Positions 9,406-21,764 of a stretch of DNA of 64,000 bases are shown piece after piece. The stretch lies in NCBI GenBank assembly GCA_963662155.1, contig OY759267.1:12991097-13055096 (forward strand). The letters run 5' to 3'. Position 1 is the stretch's first letter; the number at the start of each line of letters is the position of its first letter. A program made the translations under genes and the position numbers. The notes under the pieces are model-generated. The model saw only the letters and a list, made by a program, of their open reading frames with translations. It was not told the DNA's origin and searched no databases. Source of the DNA: Lamellibrachia columna. Taxonomy: Eukaryota > Annelida > Polychaeta > Sabellida > Siboglinidae.

Positions 9406-12400
9406 TTAGGTTTCGTAGTCTTCCAGCCAATTCGGTGGTTTGATGTTGCGGCCATAACGTGAGACGCGTGTTGGCATGGTAGGGGTAGGAATCTTCTCGA
9501 GTTCTGGAGCGACATCTGTTGACGCCGTTGGGGTCATGGTCGGAGCTGGGGTGTCCTGCGGTGTTGGGGTACTTGTGGGCACATTTATAGCACGGTCTTC
9601 ATCCATAGGTGCAGTAGGTGGTATGTCGGGCACAATAGCAGACGATGGTGTGGCGACTGCCGGTGGTACAGTTTTCTTGGGGCTCTCCACATTGTCTTTC
9701 CATCTCGCAGGAGTTGCGATGGTGTGTGTGGGTTCCTTCTGTCGTCGAGGTTGAGGTTGTGAAGTGCGACGTGATGCATGATGTTGAAGGTCGTCATCAA
9801 TGGTAAGACGTGGTGTAGCAATGCGTACTGGCGCATATTTCCTCAGGAATTTCCTGTTCCGGATTGTTATTCTCCCAGATCCATCGACTCGGATTACATA
9901 CTGGTCGAACTGGCGTACCTCAATGACTTGGCCCGTTTTGTCCCACTTCGTGGGGTGAGGGCCAGTTTGGTTTTGTATTCTCACGAGGTCGCCAATGACG
10001 AGGGGTGGTAGTCGTCTCGTGTGTTCTGACCAGTGTTCAGCCGCTTTCATGTGTCTGTTTCTCAGGGCCTCTTCTCTAGCAACAAGTGTCTCTCGCCAGG
10101 TCTCGTGTGGTTTGTACCTACCGGGTAGTATAGGTATGAAGTCCTTGATCGGTCGTCCAAATACACACATCGCTGGGGATAACTTTGTATCTGGGTCAGG
10201 TGTATTCCGATATTGGAGGATCGCGCGTTGGACCCCATCTGTATCGAGTTCCCCATTGGTACCAGTGTTGTTGGTTATGAGGCGTTTGACGGTCTTCACA
10301 CCGATTTCAGCTCTGCAATTGCTATGCGGGAATGCAACTGATGAAAGTCGGTGGTGTACGCCCCAGGTTTTGAGGAAGAGGCGGGTAGTTGTTGAAGTAA
10401 ATTCCGGGCCGCCGTCTGATGCTAGTTCATCTGGGATTCCGTAAGTCACGAATGAGCGGCGTAGGCTGTCAATTAGACCATCTGCACCGCCTGTGGTCCT
10501 TTCAATGATGGGCCAGTTTGAGTACCTGTCAACTATGACCAGGTAGCTGTTGCCTTTATAGGTGAAGAAGTCTGAGCACACGCATTGAAACGGGTAGACC
10601 GGTAACACGGGAGGTGTTGGTGGAGCGCTGGGCTGCGATGGCGCCATTCTGTTACAGTCGCTACAGTTTGTGCGGACGGCAGCAATGGCTGGTGTTATCC
10701 CGGGCCAGAACACGGATGATTCGGCCCTCGCCGTCATGGCAGATATTCCTTGGTGCGCAGAGTGGAGTGCCAATAGGACGTCCTCTCGGAGGCTCGGCGG
10801 TATGACAATCCGGTCCTTGTAGATGACTACACCGTCTATTGTGTGAAGGTGCTCACGAAATTGGTGGTAGGCACGGAGTGGTATAGGTAGTTCGTGGCGG
10901 AACTTCGGCATACCGTTTTCGATGATGGACATGAGTAGGTGCATGTTCTCATCACTAGCCGTTTCTTGTCTTGTACGGTCCCACGTGATGGATTGAAGAG
11001 ACCCGAGTGCGTAGGTCGCCGCATTCCTGACTGCATCATCTATGTTCCCGTGATCTATAGTGTCCTCGTTCGTGCGAATGCCTTCTAGGAATGCGTGTTG
11101 GATCATCATGGTTGAAAGCAAGTTCGATGGATCATCATCATTGGGTGTGATGTCATCTTGGAGGTGTAGTTTGTCTGAATGAGGGGTACCCGATGGGTGC
11201 CGAGACATGGCATCTGCTGCTTTGTTTTGTACCCCGGGGATGTGTACGATGCGAAACCTGTATCTGAGTGTTTTTTCTTTGAGATTTCTCAGGCGTGCAT
11301 TTGCGATTTCGTCCAGTGACCGATCACCGAGTATTTTAAGGAGTGGTTTATGATCCACTGCCACGATGAGGTCTGCACATCCGAGGACAAAGAATCTTGC
11401 CTTATCGAGGGCGTCGGCCACAGACAGAGCTTCGCCTTCGATGGGGGCATATCTATACTCGGCCGAGTGGGTGAAGCGGCTTCCGACAAGAGTGATTCTC
11501 CATCCATCCGGGCAGCAGAATGGTATGCTCTTAGTGCAAGTGCAATGTTTTTGTAATAACCAGAAACCGATACCATCTTTGGACCAATCTGTGGCAAGGC
11601 AAGTCGGCTTATCCTTGTCAAAGATTGTGACACCTTTCTCTATCTCATCGGTGATAATGTCTTTGGATTCCTTGAAGAGTTTGTCTAGTTCGTCGTCCCA
11701 CACAAATGGGTTATCGGGTTTCAGCAGGTGTCTGAAGGGCTGCATCCGGTCAGCCATGCTGAATGTATACGCCACCTGGTTGACGAGCCCGAACCAGGAC
11801 CGAACGTCTGTAATGTTTCTGGGGGTGGGGAAGTCGCGAATGGCTTGTAGGTATTTTCCACAAGGGCGCACATTGTCCAGGGTGATCACAAACCCTGCGA
11901 ATTCTACTTCTGGTCTACAGAACGTGAACTTGTCTGGGTTCAATGTTATGCCATTTTTGCCACAAACGTCTAGCCAGTGGATGGCCTGGAAGAAGCTTTC
12001 CTCCATTGTGTCTGCCCACAGAAGTGTGTCGTCTATGCATTTTGTCTTCTGGGGGATGTCGGCTACGATTTCATCATATCGTCTTGAATATCCGTCACCA
12101 GAAGCAATGTACCCCTGTGGAGTAACGCAGTATCTATATCGGCCCCATGGCGTTATGAACGTTGTCAGGTGGCGATCGTCCGGGTGAAGTGGCACGCTGT
12201 GGTAACCATTCCAAGCATCAAATACCGTTTTGAGTTTGCCCTGTGGGACGGCGCGGGCTTGGTGGAATGGTGATTGGGTGTGGTGTGTCTCACGTGTCGC
12301 GTGGGTGTTCAGTGGTTGGAAGTCCACTGTGCGGCGGGGCTTGCCCGTCTTCTTTGCACACACTACCATTCTGTGACACCAAGTGACCGGCGTGCCCACT

Positions 12401-14235
12401 GGGACTGGCTCGATTACCCCTAACCTCACATCCTGGTCTAGTCCCGCTTTGACGTCCTTCTGCCAGTGGAGTGGTACGGGTATCGGTTTGTGCGAGGCCA
12501 CTAGTTCAGCATCTGGGTCCACCATGAGCCTCATTGGGGAGCATTTCATCATGGGGAGGGGTTGATGGTCGCATGTATTGAACGTACTCGCCTTATAGTA
12601 GTCGACCAAGTACATCTGTAGTTTCTCTCGGTTGGATTCAGTCGCCGGGAAAGGTAGTTTCGTTGGTGGCGGTGGCGGTAGTTGTCGCTTTGGACAGTCA
12701 CACATAGTAGTGATGCCAACAGTATGGGCATGGTCTCTCTGATGAGTCTCTCCGATTGTTGGGAACGTCTTAGAGAGCATGCCAAGGGCTACGCATGCTT
12801 CACGGCTGAGGAACATCTTGTCAGAGCTGTCAGTCACGTATACGACCTGTCGTGTCTCTAGTCTGTTTTGGTCCTTGTCTCTGCCAGAGAACCGAAGTAT
12901 GGCTGCTCCGAGGATTCTGATGTCCTTGTTATTCGCGGCGTGCATCTTCATAGAGACGGGGATGAGATTTTCACGTGCTAGGCCGAGGCGGCTGACTGCC
13001 CCGATTCCAATGAGGCAACTCTGGCAGCCTGTGTCGGCCATGGCAGATAAGGATAGGGGTCGAGTACGGATTTTCAGTTCAAATCCCAGATCCTTGTAGT
13101 CCTCCTCAACCACGCAAATGTCTAATTTGATGAATGGTTGAGGTCGTGAGGCTTGTTGCATCCACCTGTCACAGATGTTGTTATAGAGGTGATGGTCAAG
13201 TATTATGGAACGCCTCCCGCGTTCATGACCAATCTCTGTAGCAGCACATAATGCATCGAATACTGCGCCTTCACATTCACCTGAATCAGTCCTTTGGGGC
13301 TTAGCCTTTGACCTCTCCTTGTTGCGACATACTTTTTTCAGGTGATGTTGCAATTTGCAGTACTGGCATGTACGATTGTAGGCGGGGCACTCGGTTTTTC
13401 TGATGCGGAGCGGAGCACTTCTACCATGGCCTTTTTCACCACAGTAGCTGCATGGGCTTGAGTCAATCATCCTATCTCGGACATCCTGTTGTTTTCCCCG
13501 ACGGTATGTGCTACCCACCGATTCTGCACCTTGCGAGTTCAGCAGTCTGGATGCTGAGCGTTTGCCAGATTCCTTGGCCTCCACGAATTTCAGCACCTCT
13601 TCGAGAGTCATATCCTGATTCTGATCCCCGAGTACATCGAGCTGTATTTCCTGGTCGGCTATGCCGCGGGAGAGTACGTCTCGAAGTATGGCATCCGTAT
13701 AGTTGATGTCGGCTGCGCATGAGGGACATTGTGTGACATAATTGCATATGCCTGCTTGGCCTTTTATTCTGGCTCCAAATGATCGGATAGCCTCGTCACG
13801 ATCTTGTCGCATATTGTGCAGCGCTGCGCGGGCGACCATGGTATTCTCCTTGCGCACGGCCAGCATCTTTATGGCCGTCAAAACATCTTGCTCTGGCTTA
13901 CCGGATAGGCTGCCCCCAGCTGCACGTATGAGATCTTTTCGGAGCTCGTCACTGCAGCATTCCAGTAGTTGAACCACTACATCTCCACCCGTGAGCTTGG
14001 TGCCCCTGCGGTACTCGTCCCAGCGGGTCTCGAAATATGCCCACTCCTCGCTAAATCCGGCCGATGATATAGTTGGTCGTTTTAGTTTCTCTGTTCGAGT
14101 AGCCTGGGCAGTGGCAGCGTGAGTAGAGGCTGCATGCGAACTGGCGTGAAGGTTGAGAAGGGCAGCGATGATGGCGCCGTCTTCAGCTTCTGCTGTCTCG
14201 AATTCACAACCCACGATAGGACACTTCATCTTCAT
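9406..14235 (-). CDS. Gypsy Gag-Pol polyprotein, intact, 1609 aa
   Basis: One uninterrupted ORF carries all retrotransposition functions. Approximate residues: an N-terminal C2H2-like finger (5-35, CPIVGCEF ... HASSH); a Gag region; two CCHC-like knuckles (262-300, CSYCGEKGH and [14 protein letters not shown]); an aspartic protease (MADTGCQS, about 402); reverse transcriptase (about 600-800, catalytic CIDDTLLW at about 735 in place of the usual YxDD); RNase H (ATDWSKDG at about 882); and integrase with a zinc region (about 1160-1195) and the D, D, E triad (CSDFF about 1220, SDGGPEF about 1273, RAEIGVK about 1309). The C-terminus is Pro/Thr-rich. Gag and Pol are fused with no frameshift or stop, so expression would need polyprotein processing alone. 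No defect is visible, so it may be competent. Confidence 0.95.
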   Translation of the reverse strand: MKMKCPIVGCEFETAEAEDGAIIAALLNLHASSHAASTHAATAQATRTEKLKRPTISSAGFSEEWAYFETRWDEYRRGTKLTGGDVVVQLLECCSDELRKDLIRAAGGSLSGKPEQDVLTAIKMLAVRKENTMVARAALHNMRQDRDEAIRSFGARIKGQAGICNYVTQCPSCAADINYTDAILRDVLSRGIADQEIQLDVLGDQNQDMTLEEVLKFVEAKESGKRSASRLLNSQGAESVGSTYRRGKQQDVRDRMIDSSPCSYCGEKGHGRSAPLRIRKTECPAYNRTCQYCKLQHHLKKVCRNKERSKAKPQRTDSGECEGAVFDALCAATEIGHERGRRSIILDHHLYNNICDRWMQQASRPQPFIKLDICVVEEDYKDLGFELKIRTRPLSLSAMADTGCQSCLIGIGAVSRLGLARENLIPVSMKMHAANNKDIRILGAAILRFSGRDKDQNRLETRQVVYVTDSSDKMFLSREACVALGMLSKTFPTIGETHQRDHAHTVGITTMCDCPKRQLPPPPPTKLPFPATESNREKLQMYLVDYYKASTFNTCDHQPLPMMKCSPMRLMVDPDAELVASHKPIPVPLHWQKDVKAGLDQDVRLGVIEPVPVGTPVTWCHRMVVCAKKTGKPRRTVDFQPLNTHATRETHHTQSPFHQARAVPQGKLKTVFDAWNGYHSVPLHPDDRHLTTFITPWGRYRYCVTPQGYIASGDGYSRRYDEIVADIPQKTKCIDDTLLWADTMEESFFQAIHWLDVCGKNGITLNPDKFTFCRPEVEFAGFVITLDNVRPCGKYLQAIRDFPTPRNITDVRSWFGLVNQVAYTFSMADRMQPFRHLLKPDNPFVWDDELDKLFKESKDIITDEIEKGVTIFDKDKPTCLATDWSKDGIGFWLLQKHCTCTKSIPFCCPDGWRITLVGSRFTHSAEYRYAPIEGEALSVADALDKARFFVLGCADLIVAVDHKPLLKILGDRSLDEIANARLRNLKEKTLRYRFRIVHIPGVQNKAADAMSRHPSGTPHSDKLHLQDDITPNDDDPSNLLSTMMIQHAFLEGIRTNEDTIDHGNIDDAVRNAATYALGSLQSITWDRTRQETASDENMHLLMSIIENGMPKFRHELPIPLRAYHQFREHLHTIDGVVIYKDRIVIPPSLREDVLLALHSAHQGISAMTARAESSVFWPGITPAIAAVRTNCSDCNRMAPSQPSAPPTPPVLPVYPFQCVCSDFFTYKGNSYLVIVDRYSNWPIIERTTGGADGLIDSLRRSFVTYGIPDELASDGGPEFTSTTTRLFLKTWGVHHRLSSVAFPHSNCRAEIGVKTVKRLITNNTGTNGELDTDGVQRAILQYRNTPDPDTKLSPAMCVFGRPIKDFIPILPGRYKPHETWRETLVAREEALRNRHMKAAEHWSEHTRRLPPLVIGDLVRIQNQTGPHPTKWDKTGQVIEVRQFDQYVIRVDGSGRITIRNRKFLRKYAPVRIATPRLTIDDDLQHHASRRTSQPQPRRQKEPTHTIATPARWKDNVESPKKTVPPAVATPSSAIVPDIPPTAPMDEDRAINVPTSTPTPQDTPAPTMTPTASTDVAPELEKIPTPTMPTRVSRYGRNIKPPNWLEDYET

Positions 14236-14370
14236 TTTGAAAGATTGTATTGTCCAATGTTATTGGCGGTGTGGTAGGCCTACTATCGCTTTTCCGGCTC
14301 AAATAGTCCTGGTGCACACACACGCTTCCAATGTCAGTGCTGTACGATTAACGTCACGTATGTTTCTTTA

Positions 14371-14562
14371 TAGATAAGAACTCTGTCCATTTGTTTTACG
14401 CCACTTTACTGAACTTTGTAAACATGACAAACAATAAAGAAACATGTTCAAACTACGTTGTTGTGTTCGCCATTTGCAATACAGTCTGTGCGCAAGTGCG
14501 AGTCATATAGCTACAGGGAGCATACAGGGACCGTTTAGTATCTCAATGTTCATATTGTACTA
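14371..14562 (-). repeat. 5' LTR of Gypsy element
   Basis: 192 bp, the same length as the 9153-9344 copy. The minus-strand promoter would lie here. The leader runs 14236-14370 to the Gag-Pol ATG. Confidence 0.93.
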
Positions 14563-14567
14563 CATAT

Positions 14568-14689
14568 CTAGTTATTTCTCCACATTATTTCATCTACAAA
14601 GCAAATATTTCCTTAAAAATCCAAATATAAAAGTAGCAGATATAACAGAGCTGCTGCTCTAAAAATAAGCCTCTGATCGGCCCTTATTT
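14568..14689 (+). repeat. continuation of the old composite repeat
   Basis: This is the target sequence right of the Gypsy insertion, ending in a decayed unit with cctctgatcggccc. Confidence 0.6.
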
Positions 14690-16755
14690 TAAGATAAGAT
14701 AAGATAAGATAAGATACGTTTTATTACCAAGTAGCAAGTACAAGGAATTTGTAGTGTTGTGGCGTTAGCACAAACATACACTCATGCACCCAATCACACA
14801 CGGAACTAAACATTACATATCACAATCGTAATACTAAAAACAGTTGAAAACAAGCGAGAGTAATATAATAGGTTGCAAGATTAAAAAATAAAAAAAATTA
14901 AAGATTAAAAAAAAAAAAATAAATAAATAAATAAAAAATTAAAAAGGCGACATTGCATCTACCTACCAGAGGCAAGACATTTATGATGGCTCTCCGTTTA
15001 AAAATCTCAGCGCTTGAGGATAGAAACTATTGTTAAATCGCGTCGTTTTAGTTTTTATGCTACGGTAGCGCTTACCGGAGGGAAGGAGTTCAAAGAGATG
15101 GTTGGCTGGATGATATTCGTCTTGTACAATGCGCTTGGATTTGCGCAAACTGCGAGATAGATAAAGAGATCTGATGGACGGCATATTTAACCCGATTAGT
15201 TTAGAGGCGTACTTGACGACTGATTCAATTTGATTAATTTCATCTTGGCTGGCGCGACCAAACCAGACAGTGATAGAAAATGACAAGACACTTTCAATAA
15301 CTGCGCGGTAGAAACGTGTTAATATTGCTTGAGATAAGCCGAATCGTTTGAGGTGTCTAAGGAAGTACATGCGTTTTTGTGCTTTTTTAATGATGCCAAT
15401 CGTGTTATTACACCAGGAAAGATCTTTAGAAATAGTCGAACCCAAAAATGTTACAGAGTCGGCTTGTAAAACTTCAGTACCGTCAATGACAAGGGGGTGG
15501 ATGGGTGTTTTCTTTTTGCGAAAATCAATGATCATTTCCTTCGTTTTGGATATGTTTAGTACCAGGTTGTTGTTCTTACACCAGCCGACCAGTCTTTGAA
15601 CTTCCTCTCTATACACAGACTCGTTAGCATTGTTGACACAGCCAATTACAGTGGTGTCATCCGAGAACTTAACCACGCGAACAGATTGGTTACCAGATAC
15701 ACAGTCGTTTGTAAAGAGAGTGAAAAGGAAAGGAGAAAGCACGCAGCCTTGTGGGGCACCAGTGTTAAGAATAACAGGTTTGGAGAGAGAGTTTTTGACC
15801 TTGACAGATTGAGGCCTGTGAAGAAGAAAGTTGAGAGTCCAGTGACATATGGCAGGATGCACATTCAGAGATACAAGTTTATCAAACAACTTCACAGGAA
15901 TTATGGTGTTAAAGGCCGAGCTAAAGTCCATGAAAAGAATCCTCGCATAAGTGCTCGGTTGTTCCAGGTGATTCATAACATAATGTAAACCTAAGGCAAC
16001 TGCATCGTCCACAGATCTGTTAGTTTGATAAGCAAACTGGTGAGGATCCAATAGACCGGCCGTGGAAGATTTCAGATAACGGAGCATAATATGTTCGAAA
16101 ACTTTCATCGCAACTGAGGTAAGTGCCACTGGACGGTAATCGTTCATGGTAGAGACTTTAGCCTTCTTGGGAATAGGTATAATCACAGAAGTTTTAAAAC
16201 ACGTTGGAACTATGCACTGTTGTAAAGATGAATTGTAGATGTCAGCGAATACTGGAGCAAGCTGATCGGCACAATTCTTGAATGTATATGATGAGATGTT
16301 ATCAGGACCCGAAGCCTTGCGCGTACTCAGTCGCTTGAACAATGTCCGCACGTCAGCAACGTTAACGGTGAAAGGCGGCGACAGCGGAGTGTCTGTGGGT
16401 AGGGGGCGCTGTTCCGGCGATGTGTTTAACTTGTCAAATCTGCTGTAGAAGTCGTTTAGTTGGTCGGGGAAGGACGGATCGGCGTTGTAAATGGCTGAAG
16501 CGCTTGGTTTATACTGTGTAATTTGACGTAACCCTTGCCATACAGATCTGGTGTTGTTGGAAGCAAATTGGTTTTCAAGTTTGCGTTTGTATTTGTACTT
16601 GGCCGAACTAATCGCCTTGCGCACTGCGTACTTGGCTCTCCGAAATTCTTCCCTGTTGTCGCTAATGAACGCTGAGTTTTTCATGGCTAGCTTCTGTTTA
16701 ATGTCCCTGGTAAACCATGGTTTGTCGTTGCCATATACTGTAACTAACTAACTTA
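14690..16755 (-). mobile_element. 5'-truncated Rex1/CR1-group LINE
   Basis: The minus-strand element begins inside the endonuclease-RT linker at about 16745 and runs through a complete RT and 3' UTR to an A/T-rich end and a gataa/aagat simple repeat (14690-14716), like the short tandem-repeat tails of CR1-group LINEs. It sits between copies of the 43-bp palindromic unit, so the apparent flanking duplication (cctctgatcggcccttatttt-like on both sides) may be either a target duplication or neighbouring repeat units. Confidence 0.8.
14981..16745 (-). CDS. reverse transcriptase of Rex1-like LINE, open but N-terminally truncated
   Basis: The first ATG is at 16684 (567 codons), but the coding frame is open further upstream to about 16745 (GNDKPWFTRDIKQKLAM), so this is the remainder of a longer endonuclease-RT protein. 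RT landmarks from the ATG: KASGPDNISSYTFK (about 120), DYRPVALTS, the first catalytic Asp in FMDFSSAFNT (about 254), GAPQGCVLSPFLFTLF, and the catalytic FSDDTTVIG (about 341). The C-terminal part (LGSTISKDLSW, FYRAVIESVLSFSITVWFG) matches the Rex1/CR1 pattern. No stop or frameshift is seen. The endonuclease is missing, so the copy cannot move alone. Confidence 0.88.
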
Positions 16756-17110
16756 GTTAAGCCTCTAATCGGCCCTTATTTTCAGAGCATGCTCTGAAAA
16801 TAAGCCTCTGATCAGCCCTTATTTTCAGAGCATGCTCTGAAAATAGCCTAAGCCTTTATCAAAAGGTATTGCCTGTTGAGTTTGCACGCTAATTAGCCAA
16901 TATTGACTTATTAATTGCATCATCTGAGTTATGAAATGAGTGTGATGTATATTTATGCCTCTGGTTAACGAGTTTGTAAACCCTGAACAAATTATACAAA
17001 TATCTACATAATCAAGGAAGTTATGGCCTAGCTTTTATCAAAATGTGTCGGCCAGTTGACTTCACGCACACATTAGCCAATATTGACATATTAATTGCAT
17101 TAACTGAGTT
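16756..17110 (+). repeat. old composite repeat (right part) with palindromic 43-bp units
   Basis: Two palindrome units (16757-16848) are followed by the block tattgcctgttgagtttgca ... ttaattgcatcatctgag, which is homologous to 8560-8720, and then a further degenerate copy of that block (about 17040-17110). Confidence 0.75.
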
Positions 17111-18280
17111 ACTATTAATGATACATGACTGAACAATGCATATTCATGACCATGCTTGCAACTCCCGAAATGTTTTTTAAAATATGTGTACACATAAAAA
17201 GTTAGGCCATTTTAATCATACATTTATTGAAAGAAAACACAAAAATGAGAGTATTTTGCCTGTATACTATACACATTTTTTTTAACAATTTTTACCATAT
17301 TAAAATCACAATATCTTTGGATCTAATAAAGATACTTTAATAAAATAAAAGTTTTGGTTCATTTACAGGACACCTTTCATTTAAAACAATCCCCAATGTT
17401 CTATCATGTTGTCTAAAAAATTGTGAAGTGCCTACATAAAGTTAAACGCCGGTGCAGAGTCGCGTCTAATCTTCGTCAGCCAAGTCAGGAATCTCTCTTT
17501 GACTGTTATTTGGTTGGGGAATTAATGAAAACCCACAGAGGTTAAATGAACGCCGGGGAATATGCTCTTATAGGCAGGAACACAACAATACACCATCATG
17601 GAGAATCTAGAAAGCGTTTTCCAACCTGCCTCGTGTTCAATTTAAGATGGACCAAGTGTTGGGTGGGTCAGTTATAACTTATAAGACCAACAAAATTGCA
17701 ACATTGATCTTAGCCATAGGAGTCACTAAAATTGTGTTCTTCAACATTATATCGCATTTATTCCAAACCCCACAGCGCTGTAGTGTCTATTTTGAAGCAT
17801 ACTGTGTATAAGCAATTGAAATGCCTGTCATAAAGGCATAATTGCAACGCTTTACTGCCTACATTCTTACCTCGATATCACTCACCCGTTTTCAGCGCCA
17901 ATAGTCGGAATGCGCCCTCTGTCGAATACAGTCGTTAAATAATATTATGTGTGACGACATACCCGAGGGTATGAGGCGCCGTAGCGGACAAAAGGGTGAT
18001 GAAACGGCAAAACCTGTCGAGTTCTGCAAGAACCGTCGAGTTCTGCGAGATCGATCGAGTCTGGACTCTGGTTATCACTGAAAATAGCGTTGTAGGATGT
18101 GCAGCGAAGTAATGGCTAATGTTACAAAAAGCATAATATAATATACTTCCGTGATAAAAGTGGCTAAAAGTTAGCATACATGAGTAATTTATATTTCATA
18201 TATTTTCATGAATCACTCACAAAGTCATTCTCACAGAGGACAATAAATGAATTGAAAAATGTTGATGACAGTTAGACACT
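17111..18280. other. no gene seen
   Basis: A/T-rich unique sequence. A short piece near 18220-18255 (cattctcacagaggacaata) resembles the RT-tail coding of the CR1/L2-like family at 54585, but it is too short to call. Confidence 0.5.
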
Positions 18281-18294
18281 GCCACGAGACGGCC

Positions 18295-18372
18295 CTGCAG
18301 AATGCATAACGGTGGAGCGTTCGCTTTACGCTTGTAGGGCCCCGGTTTCAATCTGCGGTACGTCCGGTTTGT
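18295..18372 (+). other. tRNA-like sequence, possibly a SINE head
   Basis: A segment with an A-box-like ggtggagcgttcgc and a B-box-like ggtttcaatctgcgg about 30 bases later resembles a decayed tRNA-derived SINE head. A cloverleaf could not be closed by eye, so it is not called as a tRNA gene. Confidence 0.25.
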
Positions 18373-18449
18373 ATTTTGTTCTCGTTTAATGTTCTTCTTC
18401 TTATTATTTTATCAATGATATTAATCGCAATATTCGCTCTTGTTGAAAG

Positions 18450-18855
18450 CTGATTCCCCAAATGGTTCAGCCAATCGCGAATCCGGTTCAGTTATGTCTT
18501 ATGAAGTTATGTCCAGATGTGTAGTGTATGACTAGTTTAAGTAATGTGCGCAGTCTGTATAATAAAAATCCCTAATTTTGTTCAAATCATCGAAATAATT
18601 TACTTTACTTCAGTCGTTAGAGCTGGTAAGGATCAAAATAGTGGATATCCAAAACGGTAAACACTGTGTGGTTCAATGCTGATCATGGGCATGACCTCCA
18701 TCCTCTCGCCGATCACATGACAAAGTTACGAAATTTCACCAAGGAAGAAAATCGTGATTTTTCAGCATTTCCATTTTCTTTAATTTTCTTCAGTTAATGA
18801 TTGAACAAGCATTAACTAATTGAATAATTTGTCTGCTGATTTCACAAAAAAAACT
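18450..18855 (+). repeat. dispersed repeat family B, copy 1
   Basis: It shares long blocks with 58885-59235 in the same orientation, for example tgtccagatgtgtagtgt, ctggtaaggatcaaaa and acaaagttacgaaatttcac. No coding capacity is seen. The right end runs directly into the ACGG satellite. Confidence 0.8.
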
Positions 18856-19170
18856 ACGCACGGACGGACGCACGGACGGACGCACGGACGGACGCACGGA
18901 CGGACGGACGCACGGACGGACGCACGGACGGACGCACGGACGGACGCACGCACGGACGGACGCACGGACGGACGCACGGACGGACGCACGGACGGACGCA
19001 CGGACGGACGGACGCACGGACGGACGCACGGACGGACGGACGGACGGACGGACGGACGGACGGACGGACGGACGGACGGACGCACGCACGCACGCACGCA
19101 CGCACGGACGCACGCACGGACGCACGGATGGACGCACGCACGCACGGACGGACGCACGCACGCACGGAGA
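18856..19170. repeat. ACGG/ACGC tetranucleotide satellite
   Basis: About 315 bp of acgg and acgc words, mainly as an 8-bp acggacgc higher-order unit, with a pure acgg run at 19030-19080 and an acgc run at 19081-19105. ORFs on both strands (RPSVRASVRACV-type) are artefacts. Confidence 0.97.
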
Positions 19171-21760
19171 GTCCAGTGCCCCTCCAAGACACATCATTAA
19201 TCTGGCTGCTGTCAGCCTATAATATAGTGTCTACTAGGGTTGCAGTCTCTTAAGGACACTCTCTCCTAGCAACCAGTCCAAGGTGTGACATACACACTAC
19301 ACTACATAACATCTCCCTTTTTCGCAAACAAAAACAAGACTGTTATACATTATATCACTACAATCTCCATGTTTACTATATCTCTATGCATCATCTATAT
19401 CGAGTTAACTACAACAGCTTTCTAGCTGGACACAAAGTTCTGGAGATACTTCGAACGCACACTTGCACTCACTACGACGCAGTGTCGGCTTTTCCGATTT
19501 GACTTTGCGACTCGGCGAATTGCTAGGCGGTTGCTCCACACTGCCCGATGACTGGGTGGTATCGGGACACGCACGTTCATCACTGATGTCACTAGAGTCG
19601 TCTCTAGCAGGTGTTGCACTGTCCCTGGCCGTCGTGGGTGATCTGGTTTCGATTTCGTCGTAACACCGATTCGCTTTCTCATTCTCACGGTCTCGCCTGG
19701 GTGTAGTTCCCGTCGGAACGTTGACGTGGCGGCGTCGTGATCATAAGCAGCTGTCGGCTGTTTTGCTTCCAGTTTTCTTCTGAGTATCTCTGCGTCGATG
19801 TGCTGTGGTCGTAGCATGTGCTCCATCTGATGTAGATTGGTACGCAGATTTCGACCTTGCAGTAAGACTGCTGGTGACGGCAATCCATCACCTATCGGCG
19901 TACTGCGCACTGCTGCCAGAGTCTGCTGCAGATTTTTCCCGTCAGCTAACATCTTTGTCAAGCTCCTTTTGATGGTCTGTACCATTCTCTCAGACATCCC
20001 ATTACTTTGCGGATAACGCGGACTTGATGCTGTATGTTGCATGTGCATTCGCTTCGCAAAGTCACGGAATTAGGAACTCCCGCATTGAGCTATGTTGTCA
20101 CTTAGTAATGTCTGAGGAATTCAGAAATCACAAAACATCTTCTCTAGATGCCCGATTACGGTACTGATTCTCGTATGTATTATCAGCCAGTTTGACCACA
20201 TTTGGCCACTTGCTGTAACAGTCGACCACTAAAAGATACGAACGTCCATCAAGCTCTAACAAGTCACTAGCAGTGACTATAGCTACCACTTCTTATGGTT
20301 GCAGCGGCATCGCTGGGTTTGCCGCTCTATTCTGTTGGCACTCAGCGCAGCTTTCGACTGTGTCACGGATTTGATTGCTGTACCCTGCCGTCTTCGCTCT
20401 CTCGGTGCACTTCACAATGCCAAAGTGTCCATCATGATTGCAGCCTTGGGTAGCGCCACTGGCACTACGACCTGTTGATCACCCTTGAACACGATCCCCC
20501 GTATTCTGTGAGGTCATTCCGGACTAGCCAGTACGGCTTCACTGCTTCAGGACACGACTTTTTATCCTGAGATCATCCATTCATCACCGTCTGCTTCAGT
20601 AAGGTTAGCTCTCGATCGCTCTCTGCGCTGTCTGGACATATCGGATGCCATGGTGTATATTATACTCCTTGAATCTGCTCTGTATCCAACTTGTCGGTTT
20701 GGTCAGTGACGTACGCTCTGCTTAGTGTGTCAGCTAGAAGCAAGTTTTTGCCTGGCTTGTACATTAAGTTGTAATCGTACGGTTGACAACGCAGTCGCAT
20801 TCTTTGCAGCTTCGGCGATAAGTCTGTAATTGGCTTCTGTTTGATGCTCAACAACGGCTTGTGGTCTGTTTCAACAGTGACCACCTGTCCATACACGTAC
20901 TGATGAAAACGTGTAAGTCCGTACTGCACCGCTATGTGCATAGCGTTGTTTTGTCTGTGAGTGCAGTTGACGCGAACACAACCTGTCGTTCATTCTGCAG
21001 CATCACTGCTCCCAAGCCTCTCTGTGAAGCGTCAACAGATACCGTCACTGGCTTGGATGGATCACACATTCCCAAAACTGCTGCTGATATCACCGTATGT
21101 TTAATCTTCAACAAACATTTGTCATGGTTTGAGTTCCAGAACCAGTGAACATCTATGCGTGTCAGGTCACGAAGAACAGCTGATTCTTGTGACAAATTCG
21201 GGCAAAACTTTTCCAAGTACGTAACCATGCCCAGGATACGTCTAACGTCCTCTTTACACTTTGGTGTTAGCATGGTCTGTATCGCGTCCACTTTCATTGG
21301 GTCAGGCTGCAGTCCTTCTGCCGATATGATGTGATCAAGATACTTGACTTCAGTGCACTTGATATTGCATTTTGCTCTGTTCAGCTTCAGGCCTACCTCT
21401 AGACATCGGTTTAGAACCCTGCGTAAGCGATCATCATGTTGCTCATCTGTCGGTGCATGAATTAAGATGTCATCGATGAAGGTCTCAACCCCTTCAATGT
21501 CGCCAAACATATCAGCGATGCTCTTGTGGAAGACTTCTGGCACAGAACTTTATTCCATATGGAAGTCTGCGGTATCGATACCTTCCGAAAGGTGTGGCGA
21601 ATGTGGTCAGATACGAGCTTTCCTCGTTCAATGCGATTTGTATGAAGCCTTATGTCACATCAAGTGTACTGAAATACCTTGAGCTGTACAGCTTTTGCAA
21701 ATATCTCCTCAGCTGTTGGTAAAACAAAGTGTTCTCCCTTTATAGCGGCCTTGAGCTATC
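19171..21760 (-). pseudogene. decayed Ty3/Gypsy (Mag-like?) element, 3' half
   Basis: On the minus strand the order is RT (21543-20932: FIDDILIHAPTDEQ, then LNRAKCNIKCTEVKYL), RNase H (20941-20660: VETDHKPLLSI, KPGKNLLLADTLSRA), the integrase zinc region (about 20390-20330: CAECQQN), the integrase core in broken frames, and the integrase C-terminal region (20048-19422: ASSPRYPQSNGMSERMVQTI). A purine-rich tract (aaaaagggaga) followed by TGTTATGTAG at about 19310 marks the 3' LTR start. The LTR has no clear end and runs toward the ACGG satellite. Frameshifts and stops occur throughout; gag, protease and the 5' LTR are absent. Confidence 0.85.
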
Positions 21761-21764
21761 TACT

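Larger units (their letters stand above)
9153..14562 (-). mobile_element. full-length Ty3/Gypsy LTR retrotransposon
   Basis: Two 192-bp LTRs (9153-9344 and 14371-14562) bound one long gag-pol ORF on the minus strand. The element is flanked on both sides by the 5-bp target duplication CATAT (9148-9152 and 14563-14567). A purine tract (ggagggaga) abuts the 3' LTR at 9345. No canonical TGG-type primer-binding site is obvious next to the 5' LTR, so the primer is unknown. The LTRs differ at only about two positions, so the insertion is young, and the ORF is uninterrupted. No env is present. Confidence 0.95.

Noticed and set aside
9476..14377. Plus-strand ORFs across the Gypsy element (for example 11366-12187)
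   Set aside because: Antisense shadows of the intact Gag-Pol frame; no domain.
18790..19200. Long ORFs on both strands through the ACGG/ACGC array
   Set aside because: All are direct translations of a tetranucleotide repeat in several frames; no start context, domain or unique sequence.
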